From contig NZ_CP059449.1 of NCBI RefSeq assembly GCF_022023855.1, positions 2,712,001 to 2,776,000 on the forward strand: a stretch of 64,000 nt of DNA. Reading direction: 5' to 3'. This DNA is from Azospirillum brasilense. GTDB taxonomy: Bacteria; Pseudomonadota; Alphaproteobacteria; Azospirillales; Azospirillaceae. Positions 19,169-28,013 of this stretch are shown one piece after another. The notes under the pieces are model-generated. The model was not told the DNA's origin. It ran no database searches and saw only the letters and a list, made by a program, of their open reading frames with translations. Both the position numbers and the translations under genes were made by a program. How positions within the stretch are numbered: position 1 is the first letter of the stretch; the number at the start of each line of letters is the position of its first letter.

Positions 19169-19507
19169 ATGGAGAGTGCCGCGTTGAGCGACCAGCACCA
19201 CAGACGCCTCGAACGGCGGGTGGATCGCATCCAGGAGAAGCTTCCCGACTCCATGGCGCGGGTGCTGGCTTGGCTCCGCGAGCCGCGGGCGACCTGGGTG
19301 CGCGTCCCCGCCGGGCTGCTGCTGATTCTCGGCGGGCTGTTCAGCTTCCTGCCCGTTCTGGGCATCTGGATGCTGCCCCTCGGCCTCGTTCTGCTCGCCT
19401 ACGACGTTCCGTTCCTTCGCCCGCCGATCAACCGCGCGCTGGTGCGCGGCGAGCGGCGCTGGAAGGAGTGGAAGCGGCGGCGCCGCGCCGCTTCCTCGTC
19501 CTCGTGA
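19169..19507 (+). CDS. Small membrane protein of unknown function
   Basis: A 112-aa product that I do not recognise. It has a basic N-terminal helix (HHRRLERRVDRIQEK), one long hydrophobic stretch that may form a re-entrant hairpin or two short helices (residues about 48-83: PAGLLLILGGLFSFLPVLGIW, then MLPLGLVLLAYDVPFL), and a very basic C-terminal tail (RRWKEWKRRRR). The charge pattern suggests both ends are cytoplasmic. The start at 19169 is uncertain: no good ribosome-binding site is seen and the frame stays open upstream. The downstream DUF2892 gene converges on it. Confidence 0.6.
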   Translation: MESAALSDQHHRRLERRVDRIQEKLPDSMARVLAWLREPRATWVRVPAGLLLILGGLFSFLPVLGIWMLPLGLVLLAYDVPFLRPPINRALVRGERRWKEWKRRRRAASSSS

Positions 19508-19535
19508 CCATCGTCCTCCCGACCGTCCCGCTGCG

Positions 19536-19862
19536 TCAGGAATAGGACCCGGTGCGGGCCGGCGTGCGCTCCAGGGGCCCTTCGCCGGGGCTGTAGCGCT
19601 CCGAGCGCGGACCGGACAGACGGTCGTGGTCCTCGTCCGCCACCATCGCCTTCAGCGGGCAATGGCCGCTCATGCCGCGGGCCACCAGGGCGGCGCCGGC
19701 CAGCCCCATGATGGCGCCCCGCACGTCGGCGCCGCGGCGCACGCCGCCCGCCGCCATGACGAGGCCGAGGCCGGTGGACACGGCGCGTTCCAGCGGCCCG
19801 AGGTTCCGCGCGCCTCCAAAGAAGCGGTCGTAGGTGTGTCGGATGGCGTTTTCGGCGCTCAT
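19536..19862 (-). CDS. DUF2892-like inner membrane protein
   Basis: A 108-aa protein. The N-terminal half (GPLERAVSTGLGLVMAAGGVRRG, then GAIMGLAGAALVARGMSGHCPLKAMV) matches the YgaP-type DUF2892 membrane hairpin, with the conserved GHCPL motif. The C-terminal 35 residues are hydrophilic. The start at 19862 has GGGAGA 8 nt upstream. It is divergent from the MocR gene and shares its upstream region, so it could also be under that regulator. Confidence 0.8.
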   Translation of the reverse strand: MSAENAIRHTYDRFFGGARNLGPLERAVSTGLGLVMAAGGVRRGADVRGAIMGLAGAALVARGMSGHCPLKAMVADEDHDRLSGPRSERYSPGEGPLERTPARTGSYS

Positions 19863-19982
19863 GCCTGAAGTCTCCCGGCTGTGCCCGGCGCGAAAGGGAT
19901 GCCGAAGCGGCGCCGGGCGGTCCTGACTGCAACGCCCGCCCAGCCATCCGGGTTCCCGGACGCGCAACGCAACCGGACACGC

Positions 19983-20038
19983 ACAATGGCGACAATGCGG
20001 TGACACTTGCCGAAGGATTGGTACAATGTCATCATTGT
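19983..20038. promoter_or_regulatory. ACAAT repeat cluster in the DUF2892-MocR divergent promoter
   Basis: ACAAT at 19983-19987, 19992-19996 and 20023-20027, and ATTGT at 20034-20038. The last two form a palindrome, ACAATG-TCAT-CATTGT, ending 4 bp before the MocR start codon. The arrangement resembles that upstream of the DUF1127 gene. Binding so close to its own start codon suggests autoregulation. Confidence 0.55.
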
Positions 20039-20042
20039 CCCT

Positions 20043-21437
20043 ATGACAAATTGGGTTCCTGATCTGGAGGGCCGGCAAGGCCCCCGTTACCGCGCCATCG
20101 CCGATGCCCTGTCCGATGACATCGCCGGCGGCCGGCTCGCTCCGGGCACACGGCTCCCCACCCACCGCGACCTCGCCTACCGCCTCGGCGTCACCGTCGG
20201 CACCATCACCCGCGCCTACACGGAGGCGGAAAAGCGCGGGTTGATCGGCGGCGAGGTCGGGCGCGGTACCTTCGTGCAGGGGCAGCGGCACATGCCCCCC
20301 TCAGACCCCTTCAGCTGGACGCCGCGACCCGAACCCTCGGTTATCAACATGACGGTCGTGACTCCGGAGCACCCGATGTCGGTGCCGATGATGGGCGCCA
20401 CCCTGGCCGCCATCGGCGCGTCGCCGAATCTTGGGGCGCTGCTGGAATACGCGCCGCACGCCGGCCTGCCCGCCCACCGCGCAGCCGGGGCGCAATGGCT
20501 CAGCCGTCAGCACCGGGCGGCGGCTTCACCCGACACCGTCCTGCTGACCACCGGCGCGCAGAACGCCATGGCGGTGGCGCTGGCCGCGGTGGCTCGTCCC
20601 GGCGACGTCGTGCTGACGGAGCGGCTGACCAATTACGGCATGAAGACGCTGAGCGCGGTCGAGGGCTACCATCTGGAGGGCATCGCCATCGACGACCATG
20701 GTGTGGTCCCGGACAGTTTCGACAGCGCCTGCCGCCGTCTGGCGCCCAGGGCGCTGTATCTGGTGCCGACCCTGCACAACCCCACCGCCTCCGTCATGCC
20801 GCAGGCCCGACGCATGGAGATCGCGACCATCGCCCGCCGCTACGGGGTGATGCTGGTGGAGGACGACGTGTTCGGCTTCCTGGTGCATGACGTGAAGCCC
20901 ATCCAGGCCATCGCCCCGGACGTCACCGTCTACGTGAACAGCCTGTCCAAGAGCGTGTCCGCCGGCCTGCGCGTCGGCTACGTCGTCGCTCCGCCGGCCC
21001 TGGTGCCGCGGGTCGAGGCGGTCATCCGCGCCCTGCAATACTCCTCCCCGCCCCTGCCGCCGGAGGTCGCGACACGCTGGATCACCGACGGCAGCGCCGA
21101 CCGCATCGCCGAAGCCCAGCGCGGGGAAGCCATCGCGCGCCAGCAGATCGCCCGCTCCATCCTGCCTGCCAGCGCCGTCTGCGGACACGCGTCGGCGCAG
21201 CATCTCTGGCTGGTCCTGCCCGAACCCTGGCGGCGCGACGACTTCATCGCCGAGGCGATGCGCCGCGGCGTTAAGGTGACCGGCGGCGACGTGTTCGCCG
21301 TGGGCCGGGCCAGCGCGCCCCACGCCGTGCGGCTGGGCCTCTGCCACCCGCACAGCCGGGACGAGCTGGCGCGCGGCCTGCGCACGCTGGCCGACCTGCT
21401 CGAGAATCCGCAGACAGCGATGCTGTCGATCGTGTGA
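20043..21437 (+). CDS. MocR-type transcriptional regulator (GntR HTH fused to aminotransferase-like domain)
   Basis: A 464-aa fusion. An N-terminal winged helix (about 15-80, RLPTHRDLAYRLGVTVGTITRAY) is followed by a fold-type I aminotransferase domain. The PLP-binding lysine is Lys303 in VNSLSKSVSAG, with the cofactor-contacting Asp in LVEDDVFGF and the Asn in TLHNPTAS. MocR proteins such as PdxR and GabR use PLP or an adduct as effector; the target here is unknown. The start at 20043 gives the family N-terminus but has no clear ribosome-binding site, so a leaderless or weakly translated message is possible. It overlaps a palindromic candidate operator. Confidence 0.92.
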   Translation: MTNWVPDLEGRQGPRYRAIADALSDDIAGGRLAPGTRLPTHRDLAYRLGVTVGTITRAYTEAEKRGLIGGEVGRGTFVQGQRHMPPSDPFSWTPRPEPSVINMTVVTPEHPMSVPMMGATLAAIGASPNLGALLEYAPHAGLPAHRAAGAQWLSRQHRAAASPDTVLLTTGAQNAMAVALAAVARPGDVVLTERLTNYGMKTLSAVEGYHLEGIAIDDHGVVPDSFDSACRRLAPRALYLVPTLHNPTASVMPQARRMEIATIARRYGVMLVEDDVFGFLVHDVKPIQAIAPDVTVYVNSLSKSVSAGLRVGYVVAPPALVPRVEAVIRALQYSSPPLPPEVATRWITDGSADRIAEAQRGEAIARQQIARSILPASAVCGHASAQHLWLVLPEPWRRDDFIAEAMRRGVKVTGGDVFAVGRASAPHAVRLGLCHPHSRDELARGLRTLADLLENPQTAMLSIV

Positions 21438-21458
21438 GGAGACGGAACGGCCGCGCCC

Positions 21459-22274
21459 TTACGGGAACGGCCGGACCGTGTGCAGGTGGTTCAACGGGCC
21501 GTGGCCGTGCCCGAAACCGGGGGCGGAGCGGATGGCCTCGTCCACATAGGCGCGGGCGCGGGCCACCGAATCGCGCACGCCCAACCCCTGGGCAATGCCG
21601 GCGGCGATGGCCGAGGCCAGGGTGCAGCCGGTGCCGTGGGTGTGCGGGGTGTGGATGCGCCGCCCCTCGAACACCTCCTCGCCATCCTCGGTGAGCAGCA
21701 GGTCGCACAGCCGCTCGTCCTCCAGATGACCGCCCTTCAGCAGGACGGCCTTCGGCCCGAAGGTGCGGATCATCTCGGCGGCGCGGCGCATATCGTCCAG
21801 GTTGCGCACCGGGATGTTGGTCAGCGCCTCGGCCTCCGGCAGGTTCGGGGTGACCAGCTCCGCATGGGGCAGCAGGCGCTTGCGCAGGGTCTGCACGGCG
21901 TCCGGCTCCAGAAGGAAATGGCCGCTCTTCGACACCATCACCGGATCGACGACCAGGGGGACATTGATCGCCCGCGCCTCATACTCGCCGGCCACCGCCT
22001 CGATGACGGCGGCGTTGGCGAGCATGCCGATCTTGATGCTGTCGGCCCCGAGATCCTCCAGCACCACCTTCATCTGCAGGGCGACGAAGGCCGGGTCAAC
22101 GGGCAGCACGCCATAGACCCCCGTCGTGTTCTGCGCGGTCAGCGCCGCGATGGCGGTCATGGCGAAGGCGTTCAGCGCGCTGACCGCCTTGATGTCCGCC
22201 TGGATGCCGGCACCGCCGCCGGAATCGGACCCGGCGACGATGAGAACACGGCCGTTGATCGGGTGGGCCTGCAT
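21459..22274 (-). CDS. thiD: Hydroxymethylpyrimidine / phosphomethylpyrimidine kinase (ThiD)
   Basis: It phosphorylates HMP and HMP-P to HMP-PP for thiamine synthesis. The 271-aa product is a ribokinase-fold enzyme with the substrate motif AGSDSGGGAGIQADIKA near the N-terminus, LVVDPVMVSKSG in the middle, and the catalytic GTGCTLASAIAAG anion hole near the end. It follows glmM on the same strand with a 41-bp gap, and the MocR gene converges on its end with 21 bp between. No TPP riboswitch is seen upstream. Confidence 0.95.
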   Translation of the reverse strand: MQAHPINGRVLIVAGSDSGGGAGIQADIKAVSALNAFAMTAIAALTAQNTTGVYGVLPVDPAFVALQMKVVLEDLGADSIKIGMLANAAVIEAVAGEYEARAINVPLVVDPVMVSKSGHFLLEPDAVQTLRKRLLPHAELVTPNLPEAEALTNIPVRNLDDMRRAAEMIRTFGPKAVLLKGGHLEDERLCDLLLTEDGEEVFEGRRIHTPHTHGTGCTLASAIAAGIAQGLGVRDSVARARAYVDEAIRSAPGFGHGHGPLNHLHTVRPFP

Positions 22275-22315
22275 CGGGATTGCTTCCGTCTGGTCGTCTG
22301 GTTGGAGGGTTGGCC

Positions 22316-23683
22316 TTAGGAGGCGGTCTCCAGCCGGGCAGCGTCCGTGATGGCGCCGGCAATGTCGGCCACCACCGCGTGCACCAGCCCTTCGTCGTCG
22401 CCTTCCGCCATGACGCGGATCACCGGCTCGGTCCCCGACTTGCGGATCAGGATGCGTCCCGATCCGTTCAGCCGCGCCTCGCCGTCGCGGATCGCCGCCT
22501 GGACGGAGGCGATCTCCAGCGGCTTCGAACCGGCGGCGAAGCGGACGTTGGTCAGCTTCTGCGGCACCGGGGCGAAGACCTGGCAGACCTCGCTGGCCGC
22601 CCGCCCGCCGGACTGGATCAGCACCGCCAGGACCTGGAGTGCGGCGATCAGCCCGTCGCCGGTCGTGGAGTAGTCGGACAGCACGACGTGCCCCGACTGC
22701 TCCCCACCGACGTTGTAGCCGTGCTCGCGCATATGTTCCACCACATAGCGGTCGCCGACCGGGGTACGGACCAGCGCGATGCCCAGCCCCTGAAGGTGCC
22801 GTTCCATGCCCAGGTTGGACATCACCGTGGCGACCACGCCGCCGCCCTTCAGCGTCTGCGCCTGCGCCCAGGAGGAGGCGATCAGCGCCATCACCTGATC
22901 GCCGTCGACGACGCGCCCGGCCTCGTCGACCATGATCAGGCGGTCGGCGTCGCCGTCTAGCGCAATGCCCAGATGGGCGCCATGGGCCACCACCTGCTCC
23001 TGCAGGGTCCGGGTGGCGGTGGCGCCGCAGTCCTTGTTGATGTTCAGGCCGTCCGGGTTGACCCCGACAGGGATGACGTCGGCCCCCAGCTCGTACAGAA
23101 CCTTCGGGGCGACGCGGTAGGCGGCGCCATTGGCGCAGTCCACGACGATCTTCAGCCCGTCCAGCCGCAGGCCGCGCGGGAAGGTGTTCTTCACATACTC
23201 GATGTAGCGGCCCGTCGAATCCTCAAGGCGCGAGGCGCGGCCGAGATCGGCGGAGCCGGCGAGGTCCGGCGCGAAGGGCTGACCCATGCGCGTCTCGATG
23301 GCGATCTCCACCGCGTCCGACAGCTTGTAGCCGTCCGGCCCGAACAGCTTGATGCCGTTGTCCTGATACGGGTTGTGCGAGGCGGAGATCATCACGCCGA
23401 GGTCGGCGCGAAGCGAGCGCGTCAGCATGGCGACGGCGGGCGTCGGCAGCGGGCCGAGCAGCACCACGTCCATGCCCATGGAGATGAAGCCCGCGGTCAG
23501 CGCCGGCTCCAGAAGATAACCCGACAGACGGGTGTCCTTGCCGATCACCACACGGTGCCGGTGGTCACCCCGGCGGAACTGCAAAGCGGACGCCATCGCG
23601 ACGCGCAGGGCGGTTTCCGCCGTCATCGGGTCGATGTTGGCGGTGCCACGGATGCCGTCGGTGCCGAACAGGTGTCGCGTCAT
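22316..23683 (-). CDS. glmM: Phosphoglucosamine mutase (GlmM)
   Basis: It converts glucosamine-6-phosphate to glucosamine-1-phosphate for UDP-GlcNAc, peptidoglycan and LPS. The 455-aa product has the N-terminal FGTDGIRG motif, the phosphoserine loop ISASHNP with Ser102 (the same position as in E. coli), the metal-binding DGDADR loop, and the C-terminal phosphate-binding [12 protein letters not shown]. The start at 23683 has GAGGG 6 nt upstream; the short in-frame extension to 23710 is unlikely. FolP is upstream on the same strand, as in the common folP-glmM order of proteobacteria. Confidence 0.97.
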   Translation of the reverse strand: MTRHLFGTDGIRGTANIDPMTAETALRVAMASALQFRRGDHRHRVVIGKDTRLSGYLLEPALTAGFISMGMDVVLLGPLPTPAVAMLTRSLRADLGVMISASHNPYQDNGIKLFGPDGYKLSDAVEIAIETRMGQPFAPDLAGSADLGRASRLEDSTGRYIEYVKNTFPRGLRLDGLKIVVDCANGAAYRVAPKVLYELGADVIPVGVNPDGLNINKDCGATATRTLQEQVVAHGAHLGIALDGDADRLIMVDEAGRVVDGDQVMALIASSWAQAQTLKGGGVVATVMSNLGMERHLQGLGIALVRTPVGDRYVVEHMREHGYNVGGEQSGHVVLSDYSTTGDGLIAALQVLAVLIQSGGRAASEVCQVFAPVPQKLTNVRFAAGSKPLEIASVQAAIRDGEARLNGSGRILIRKSGTEPVIRVMAEGDDEGLVHAVVADIAGAITDAARLETAS

Positions 23684-23812
23684 GAAATCCCTCAGGAATA
23701 GGCCAGTCACTGTACCGCAATCGCGGATGTGGTGAGAAGGTCATCGCTTGCCGCGGGGGCAGGGTCAAGAACCCTTCCGCGCAGACGCCAAAGGATTACG
23801 TGCGCGCTTCGA

Positions 23813-24958
23813 TCACGGCACCCTTGCAGGATGCAGCCCCTCCCAGACGGCGCGCGCCTGGATCGTTTGGGGAACGTCATGCACACGCAGGATCTGCGCG
23901 CCCTGGTTCAGCGTTTCCAGCCCCCCGGCCAGCGAGCCGGCCAGACGTTCCTTCGGCGGCTCGCTGCGCGACAGCTTGCCGATCAGGGTCTTGCGCGACA
24001 GCCCGATCAGCAGGGCGCAGCCCAGCCCGTGATAAAGGGCGGTGTGGCGCAGGATGTCGAGATTGTGCTCCACCGTCTTGCCGAAGCCGATCCCGGGATC
24101 GATGGCGATGCGCTCCAGCGCCACCCCGGCGGCGAGGCAGGCCTCCACCCGCTCCTCCAGCCAGTCGAACACGTCAAGCGCCGCGTCGTCATAGACCGGA
24201 TTCTGCTGCATGGTGCCGGGTTCGCCCCGCATGTGCATGACGACCACCGGTGCCGCCTTCTCCACCACCAGTGGCAGCGCGCCGGGATCGCGCAGACCGG
24301 CCACGTCGTTGATCAGCACCGCACCGGCGTCGAGCGCCGCGCGCATAACCCGCGTATGCCGCGTGTCCACCGACACCACGGCGCCCTTGGCCGCGAAGTG
24401 GCGGACCACCGGCAGGACTCGGGCCTCCTCCTCCTCGGGCGACACGGGGGCGGAGCCGGGACGGGTGGATTCGCCGCCGACGTCCAGCAGGTCGGCGCCG
24501 GCCTCCAGCATCGCTTCGCCGTGGGCGATGGCGGTCCCGGCGTCGAAGAAGTCGCCACCGTCGGAAAAGCTGTCCGGCGTCACGTTGACAATCGCCATGA
24601 TGCGCGGGCGCCCGAGGTCCAGCCCGCCGAACGGCGCCCTTCCGCGGGTCAGCGCGCCCAGCCGCTTGTCGAGGCTCTGCGCCACGGTGGTGCCGCGCTC
24701 CCACCCCCAGGCCATGATTTCGGTCAGCGGCGCGAAGGCCCGCTCGATCCGCGCCCCCTGTCGGACGATCAACTGGGCGGTGGTGAAGGAAAAGCGCCCG
24801 CCGGCCAACGGCACCGCCGCCCCGGCGCTCCAGGCGGCGATGGGCAGCAGCCCGACCGGCCTCAGATAGACGCGGACCCCGCTTTCCCCCGCCCAGGGCG
24901 CGAAGGAGGCGAGCGAGCCGGCGGCGGATTTCGGGGCGGGCTTGGCGATCGGGGGCAT
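23813..24958 (-). CDS. folP: Dihydropteroate synthase (FolP) with N-terminal extension
   Basis: It condenses pABA with hydroxymethyl-dihydropterin pyrophosphate in folate synthesis. The 381-aa product is longer than the usual 270-290 aa. The TIM-barrel domain begins near residue 118 (PRIMAIVNVTPDSFSDGG) and includes GADLLDVGGESTRPGS and the C-terminal IDPGIGFGKTVEHN region. The first 115 residues (VYLRPVGLLPIAAWSAGAA, later FTTAQLIVRQG) form an extra domain, which I recall as common in Rhodospirillales but without known function. It is upstream of glmM with 129 bp between. No strong ribosome-binding site is visible at the chosen ATG. Confidence 0.94.
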   Translation of the reverse strand: MPPIAKPAPKSAAGSLASFAPWAGESGVRVYLRPVGLLPIAAWSAGAAVPLAGGRFSFTTAQLIVRQGARIERAFAPLTEIMAWGWERGTTVAQSLDKRLGALTRGRAPFGGLDLGRPRIMAIVNVTPDSFSDGGDFFDAGTAIAHGEAMLEAGADLLDVGGESTRPGSAPVSPEEEEARVLPVVRHFAAKGAVVSVDTRHTRVMRAALDAGAVLINDVAGLRDPGALPLVVEKAAPVVVMHMRGEPGTMQQNPVYDDAALDVFDWLEERVEACLAAGVALERIAIDPGIGFGKTVEHNLDILRHTALYHGLGCALLIGLSRKTLIGKLSRSEPPKERLAGSLAGGLETLNQGAQILRVHDVPQTIQARAVWEGLHPARVP

Positions 24959-25077
24959 GGCGACGGTTCGTGCAGCGGAACGGATGACCGCAGCCTGTCA
25001 CGGCGGGAAGCCCCGACGCAAGAGACTGCGGTCCACTCTTTCACTCGAACGCCGTCGCGCTTGGCGTTACGCGCTGG

Positions 25078-25536
25078 TTATGCGCTCTTGGGCAACGGGG
25101 CCAGGGCGGCCAGCATCTGCTTCTTGCGCTCCCCGTAGATGCTGCCGAGTTCCTCGGCGCGCTTGTCGTCGAGCGCCTTCTTGGCCTCCTCGAACAGCTC
25201 CTCCTCCTCCTCGTCGAGGTGGTGACGGGTGACTTCGCCGAGCACCTGGAGCTTCGCCTTCCAGGCCGTGCTGTCGGCGGGCATGGCGTTCAGCTCGTCG
25301 AGGAAGCCGTTGATGATGTGGTGCTCGTTCAGTCCTTCGGTGGTTTCCTGCTTGGTGTTCTTCGCCTTGGACAGCGACTGGTAGAAGACGGCCTCCTCGA
25401 TCTTGCCATGGGCCCACAGCTCGCGCTGCAAGTCCTCGTAGGCGGCGCGCCCGTCGCCGTCCGCTTTCTCGGCCGCGTCGAGCAGGCGGCGGATGGTGTC
25501 GTGGTCCTGCTTGATCCGGTCGAAGATGCTGGTCAT
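25078..25536 (-). CDS. Hemerythrin domain-containing protein
   Basis: A 152-aa four-helix bundle protein of the HHE family. Candidate di-iron ligands are His11 (KQDHDTIRRLL), the HGKIEEAVFY motif near 43, NEHHIINGFLDE around 71 and VTRHHLDEEEEELF around 104. Such proteins bind oxygen or respond to iron, NO or oxidative stress; none of these can be assigned from sequence. It lies between egtD (upstream) and folP (downstream) on the same strand and is probably its own unit. Confidence 0.9.
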   Translation of the reverse strand: MTSIFDRIKQDHDTIRRLLDAAEKADGDGRAAYEDLQRELWAHGKIEEAVFYQSLSKAKNTKQETTEGLNEHHIINGFLDELNAMPADSTAWKAKLQVLGEVTRHHLDEEEEELFEEAKKALDDKRAEELGSIYGERKKQMLAALAPLPKSA

Positions 25537-25614
25537 GGGGCCTGTCCCGTTGTTGCGGTGTCTCGACGGGACTCAACCCTGGTCCGGATATGGTGTTCCC
25601 GGTGCCAAACGGGG

Positions 25615-26577
25615 TCAGCCATGCCGAACCATCCAGTGCAGGCTGAACAGGCTCTGCTCGTCGGTCCAGCTCCGCTCCGTGTGCCAGCCGGCGCGGGCGG
25701 CGAGGCGGCGGAAGCCGGGGACGGAGTATTTGTAGGAGTTCTCGGTGTGGATCGTCTCGCCGCGGGCAAAGCGGATGGGATGGCCGGCGATGCGGACGGT
25801 CTGGTCGTCCAGGCTGCACAGATGCATCTCGATCCGCCCACGCGCCGTGTCGTAGCGGGCGACATGGGCGAAGCGCTCCAGATCGAAGGTGCCGTCCAGC
25901 TCGCGGTTGATGCGGGCGAGCAGGTTCATGTTGAAGGCGGCGGTCACACCGCGCGCGTCGTCGTAGGCGGCCTCCAGCACCGCCGGGTCCTTGCGCAGGT
26001 CAACCCCGATCAGCAGCCGCGCCCCGTAACCGAGACGCCGCCCGAGAGTGTTCAGGAAGGTCATCGCCTCCGCAGGCCGGAAATTGCCGATGGTGCTGCC
26101 GGGGAAGAAAGCCATCGTCCGTTCCGGCACGACGCCCCGCGGCAGGGCGAAGCCCCGCACATAATCGGCGGCCACCGGCACCACCGTCAACGCTGGGTAG
26201 TCGCCGGCCAGCCGGGCGGCGGCGGCGATCAGATGGTCGCGGCTGATGTCCACCGGCACATACATGGCCGGCGCGTCCAGCGCATCGAGCAGGATGCGCA
26301 CCTTGACGCTCGACCCGCTGCCCAGTTCCACCAAGGTGGCGCCCCGCCCGGCAAGAGCGGCGATCTCATCCGCGCGGTCGTGCAGCAGCGCGGTCTCGGT
26401 CCGCGTCGGGTAGTATTCGTCAAGCGTGCAGATCACGTCGAACAGGGCCGAGCCCTCGGCGTCGTAGAAGTACTTGCAGGGCAGGCTCTTGTCCGGGCGG
26501 GACAGGCCCTCCAGCACATCGGACAGGAACACGTCGTCCGGCGCCGGATGGGCGCGGGCGGCGGAAATTGCGGTCAT
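25615..26577 (-). CDS. egtD: L-histidine N-alpha-methyltransferase (EgtD)
   Basis: It trimethylates histidine to hercynine with three SAM molecules, the first step of ergothioneine synthesis. The 320-aa product has the family N-terminus (LPCKYFYDAEGSALFDVI, then LDEYYPTRTE), the SAM-binding motif LVELGSGSSVKVRILLDAL and the C-terminal ENSYKYSVPGF block, which contributes to histidine recognition. Its ATG overlaps the egtB stop codon (TGATG), so the two are translationally coupled. The genes form an egtB-egtD operon, and no egtC, egtA or egtE is adjacent. Confidence 0.95.
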   Translation of the reverse strand: MTAISAARAHPAPDDVFLSDVLEGLSRPDKSLPCKYFYDAEGSALFDVICTLDEYYPTRTETALLHDRADEIAALAGRGATLVELGSGSSVKVRILLDALDAPAMYVPVDISRDHLIAAAARLAGDYPALTVVPVAADYVRGFALPRGVVPERTMAFFPGSTIGNFRPAEAMTFLNTLGRRLGYGARLLIGVDLRKDPAVLEAAYDDARGVTAAFNMNLLARINRELDGTFDLERFAHVARYDTARGRIEMHLCSLDDQTVRIAGHPIRFARGETIHTENSYKYSVPGFRRLAARAGWHTERSWTDEQSLFSLHWMVRHG

Positions 26578-27833
26578 CAGGCGTCCTCCGCGAGGCGCAC
26601 GCCGCTGAACATCCAGCGTTGGTGCGGATAGAAGAAATTCCGGTAGGTGGCGCGGGCATGGCCGTCCGGCGTGGCGCAGCATCCGCCGCGCAGCACATAC
26701 TGGTTGGCCATGAACTTGCCGTTGTATTCGCCGACCGCCCCGGCGGCGGGACGGAAGCCCGGGTAGCCGCTGTAGGCGCCGGACGTCCATTCCCAGACGT
26801 CGCCGAACATTTGGGCAAACCCTTCGTCCGCTGCGGCGGCCACCGGGCGCAGCAGCCCGCTGCCCAGCGTGTTGCCGGTGGCGGGAATGCCGGCGGCGGC
26901 GGTTTCCCACTCGGCCTCCGTCGGCAGGCGCTTGCCGGCCCAGCGGGCGAAGGCGTCGGCCTCGTAGAAGCCGACGTGGCAGACCGGCGCGCCCTCGTCC
27001 AGCGGATGCTCGCCCAGCAGGGTGAACTCCCGCCAGCCGCCGTCCTCACCGCGCCGCCAGTAGGCCGGCGCCTCCCACCCCTCGGTGTTGACCGTGGCCC
27101 AGCCGTCGGACAGCCAGAGCGCCGGATTGCGATAGCCGCCGTCCTCGACGAAGGCCAGCCACTCCCCGTTGGTCACCGCGCGGGAGAACAGGCGGAAGGG
27201 GCGCAGCAGCACCTCGTGCCGCGGCCCCTCGTTGTCGAAGGCGAAGCCCTCGCCGCCGTGGCCGACCGCGACGATCCCGCCGTCCACCGCGATCCAGCGC
27301 CCCTCATGGGCGGGGCCGCGCAAGGCCGGGCGGAAGGGCCGATAGGCCGGCGCGACCGGGTTGCAGGAGAAGAGGTGCAGCAGGTCCATCAGGATCAGTT
27401 CCTGATGCTGCTCCTCGTGCGCAAGACCGAGCGTCACCAGCGGGGCCAGCCGCTCGGCGTCGCCACGCTCCAGCAGGGTCAGCATGGCGGCGTCGACATG
27501 GTCGCGGTAGGCCGCCACCTCGGCCACGCCGGGCCGCGTCACCAGACCGCGCCGGGGCCGCGGATGGCGGGCCCCCACGGTTTCGTAATAGGAGTTGAAG
27601 AGATAGCCGAAGGCCGGATCGAAAGGTCGGTAGCCCGGCAGATTCGGGATCAGCAGAAAGGTTTCGAAGAACCACGTCGTGTGGGCCAGATGCCATTTGA
27701 CCGGGCTGGCGTCCGGCATGGACTGCACCACCTGATCCTCCGGCGACAGCCCGACGGCCAGTTCCGCCGAGGTGGCGCGCACCCGGCGGAATCGGTCGGC
27801 GAGTCCGCCGGCTTTGGCGGCTGTTTTGAGCAT
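26577..27833 (-). CDS. egtB: Ergothioneine sulfoxide synthase (EgtB)
   Basis: This non-haem iron enzyme joins hercynine to gamma-glutamylcysteine or cysteine with oxygen. The 418-aa product has an N-terminal DinB-like domain with candidate iron ligands (WHLAHTTWFFE and the HEEQHQE HX3HXE motif) and a C-terminal formylglycine-enzyme-like domain ending in RGGCCATPDGHARATYRNFF. The start at 27833 is 11 nt after GGGGGAGG; a longer frame to 27926 is open. It is first in the operon and is followed by egtD with a 1-nt overlap. The gene for the sulfoxide lyase step is not in the window. Confidence 0.94.
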   Translation of the reverse strand: MLKTAAKAGGLADRFRRVRATSAELAVGLSPEDQVVQSMPDASPVKWHLAHTTWFFETFLLIPNLPGYRPFDPAFGYLFNSYYETVGARHPRPRRGLVTRPGVAEVAAYRDHVDAAMLTLLERGDAERLAPLVTLGLAHEEQHQELILMDLLHLFSCNPVAPAYRPFRPALRGPAHEGRWIAVDGGIVAVGHGGEGFAFDNEGPRHEVLLRPFRLFSRAVTNGEWLAFVEDGGYRNPALWLSDGWATVNTEGWEAPAYWRRGEDGGWREFTLLGEHPLDEGAPVCHVGFYEADAFARWAGKRLPTEAEWETAAAGIPATGNTLGSGLLRPVAAAADEGFAQMFGDVWEWTSGAYSGYPGFRPAAGAVGEYNGKFMANQYVLRGGCCATPDGHARATYRNFFYPHQRWMFSGVRLAEDA

Positions 27834-28013
27834 GGGCGCTGTGTCCTCCCCCGCCTGACAGGTTCCGGTAAAGCTGTGCCGCTTCGCTGACCCGCCAACC
27901 CTCCTTTCGGAGTGGCCCGGACGCACCGTCCGGCGGCAACGCTCCGCCGCACCGCCTGTTCACAGCGGATGACGCCTCGATTCCGATAATCGAACGATGG
28001 AGGAAGGAGACCC

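Noticed and set aside
22275..22315. A TPP riboswitch upstream of thiD
   Set aside because: The gap to glmM is only 41 bp with no Thi-box (CTGAGA) sequence.
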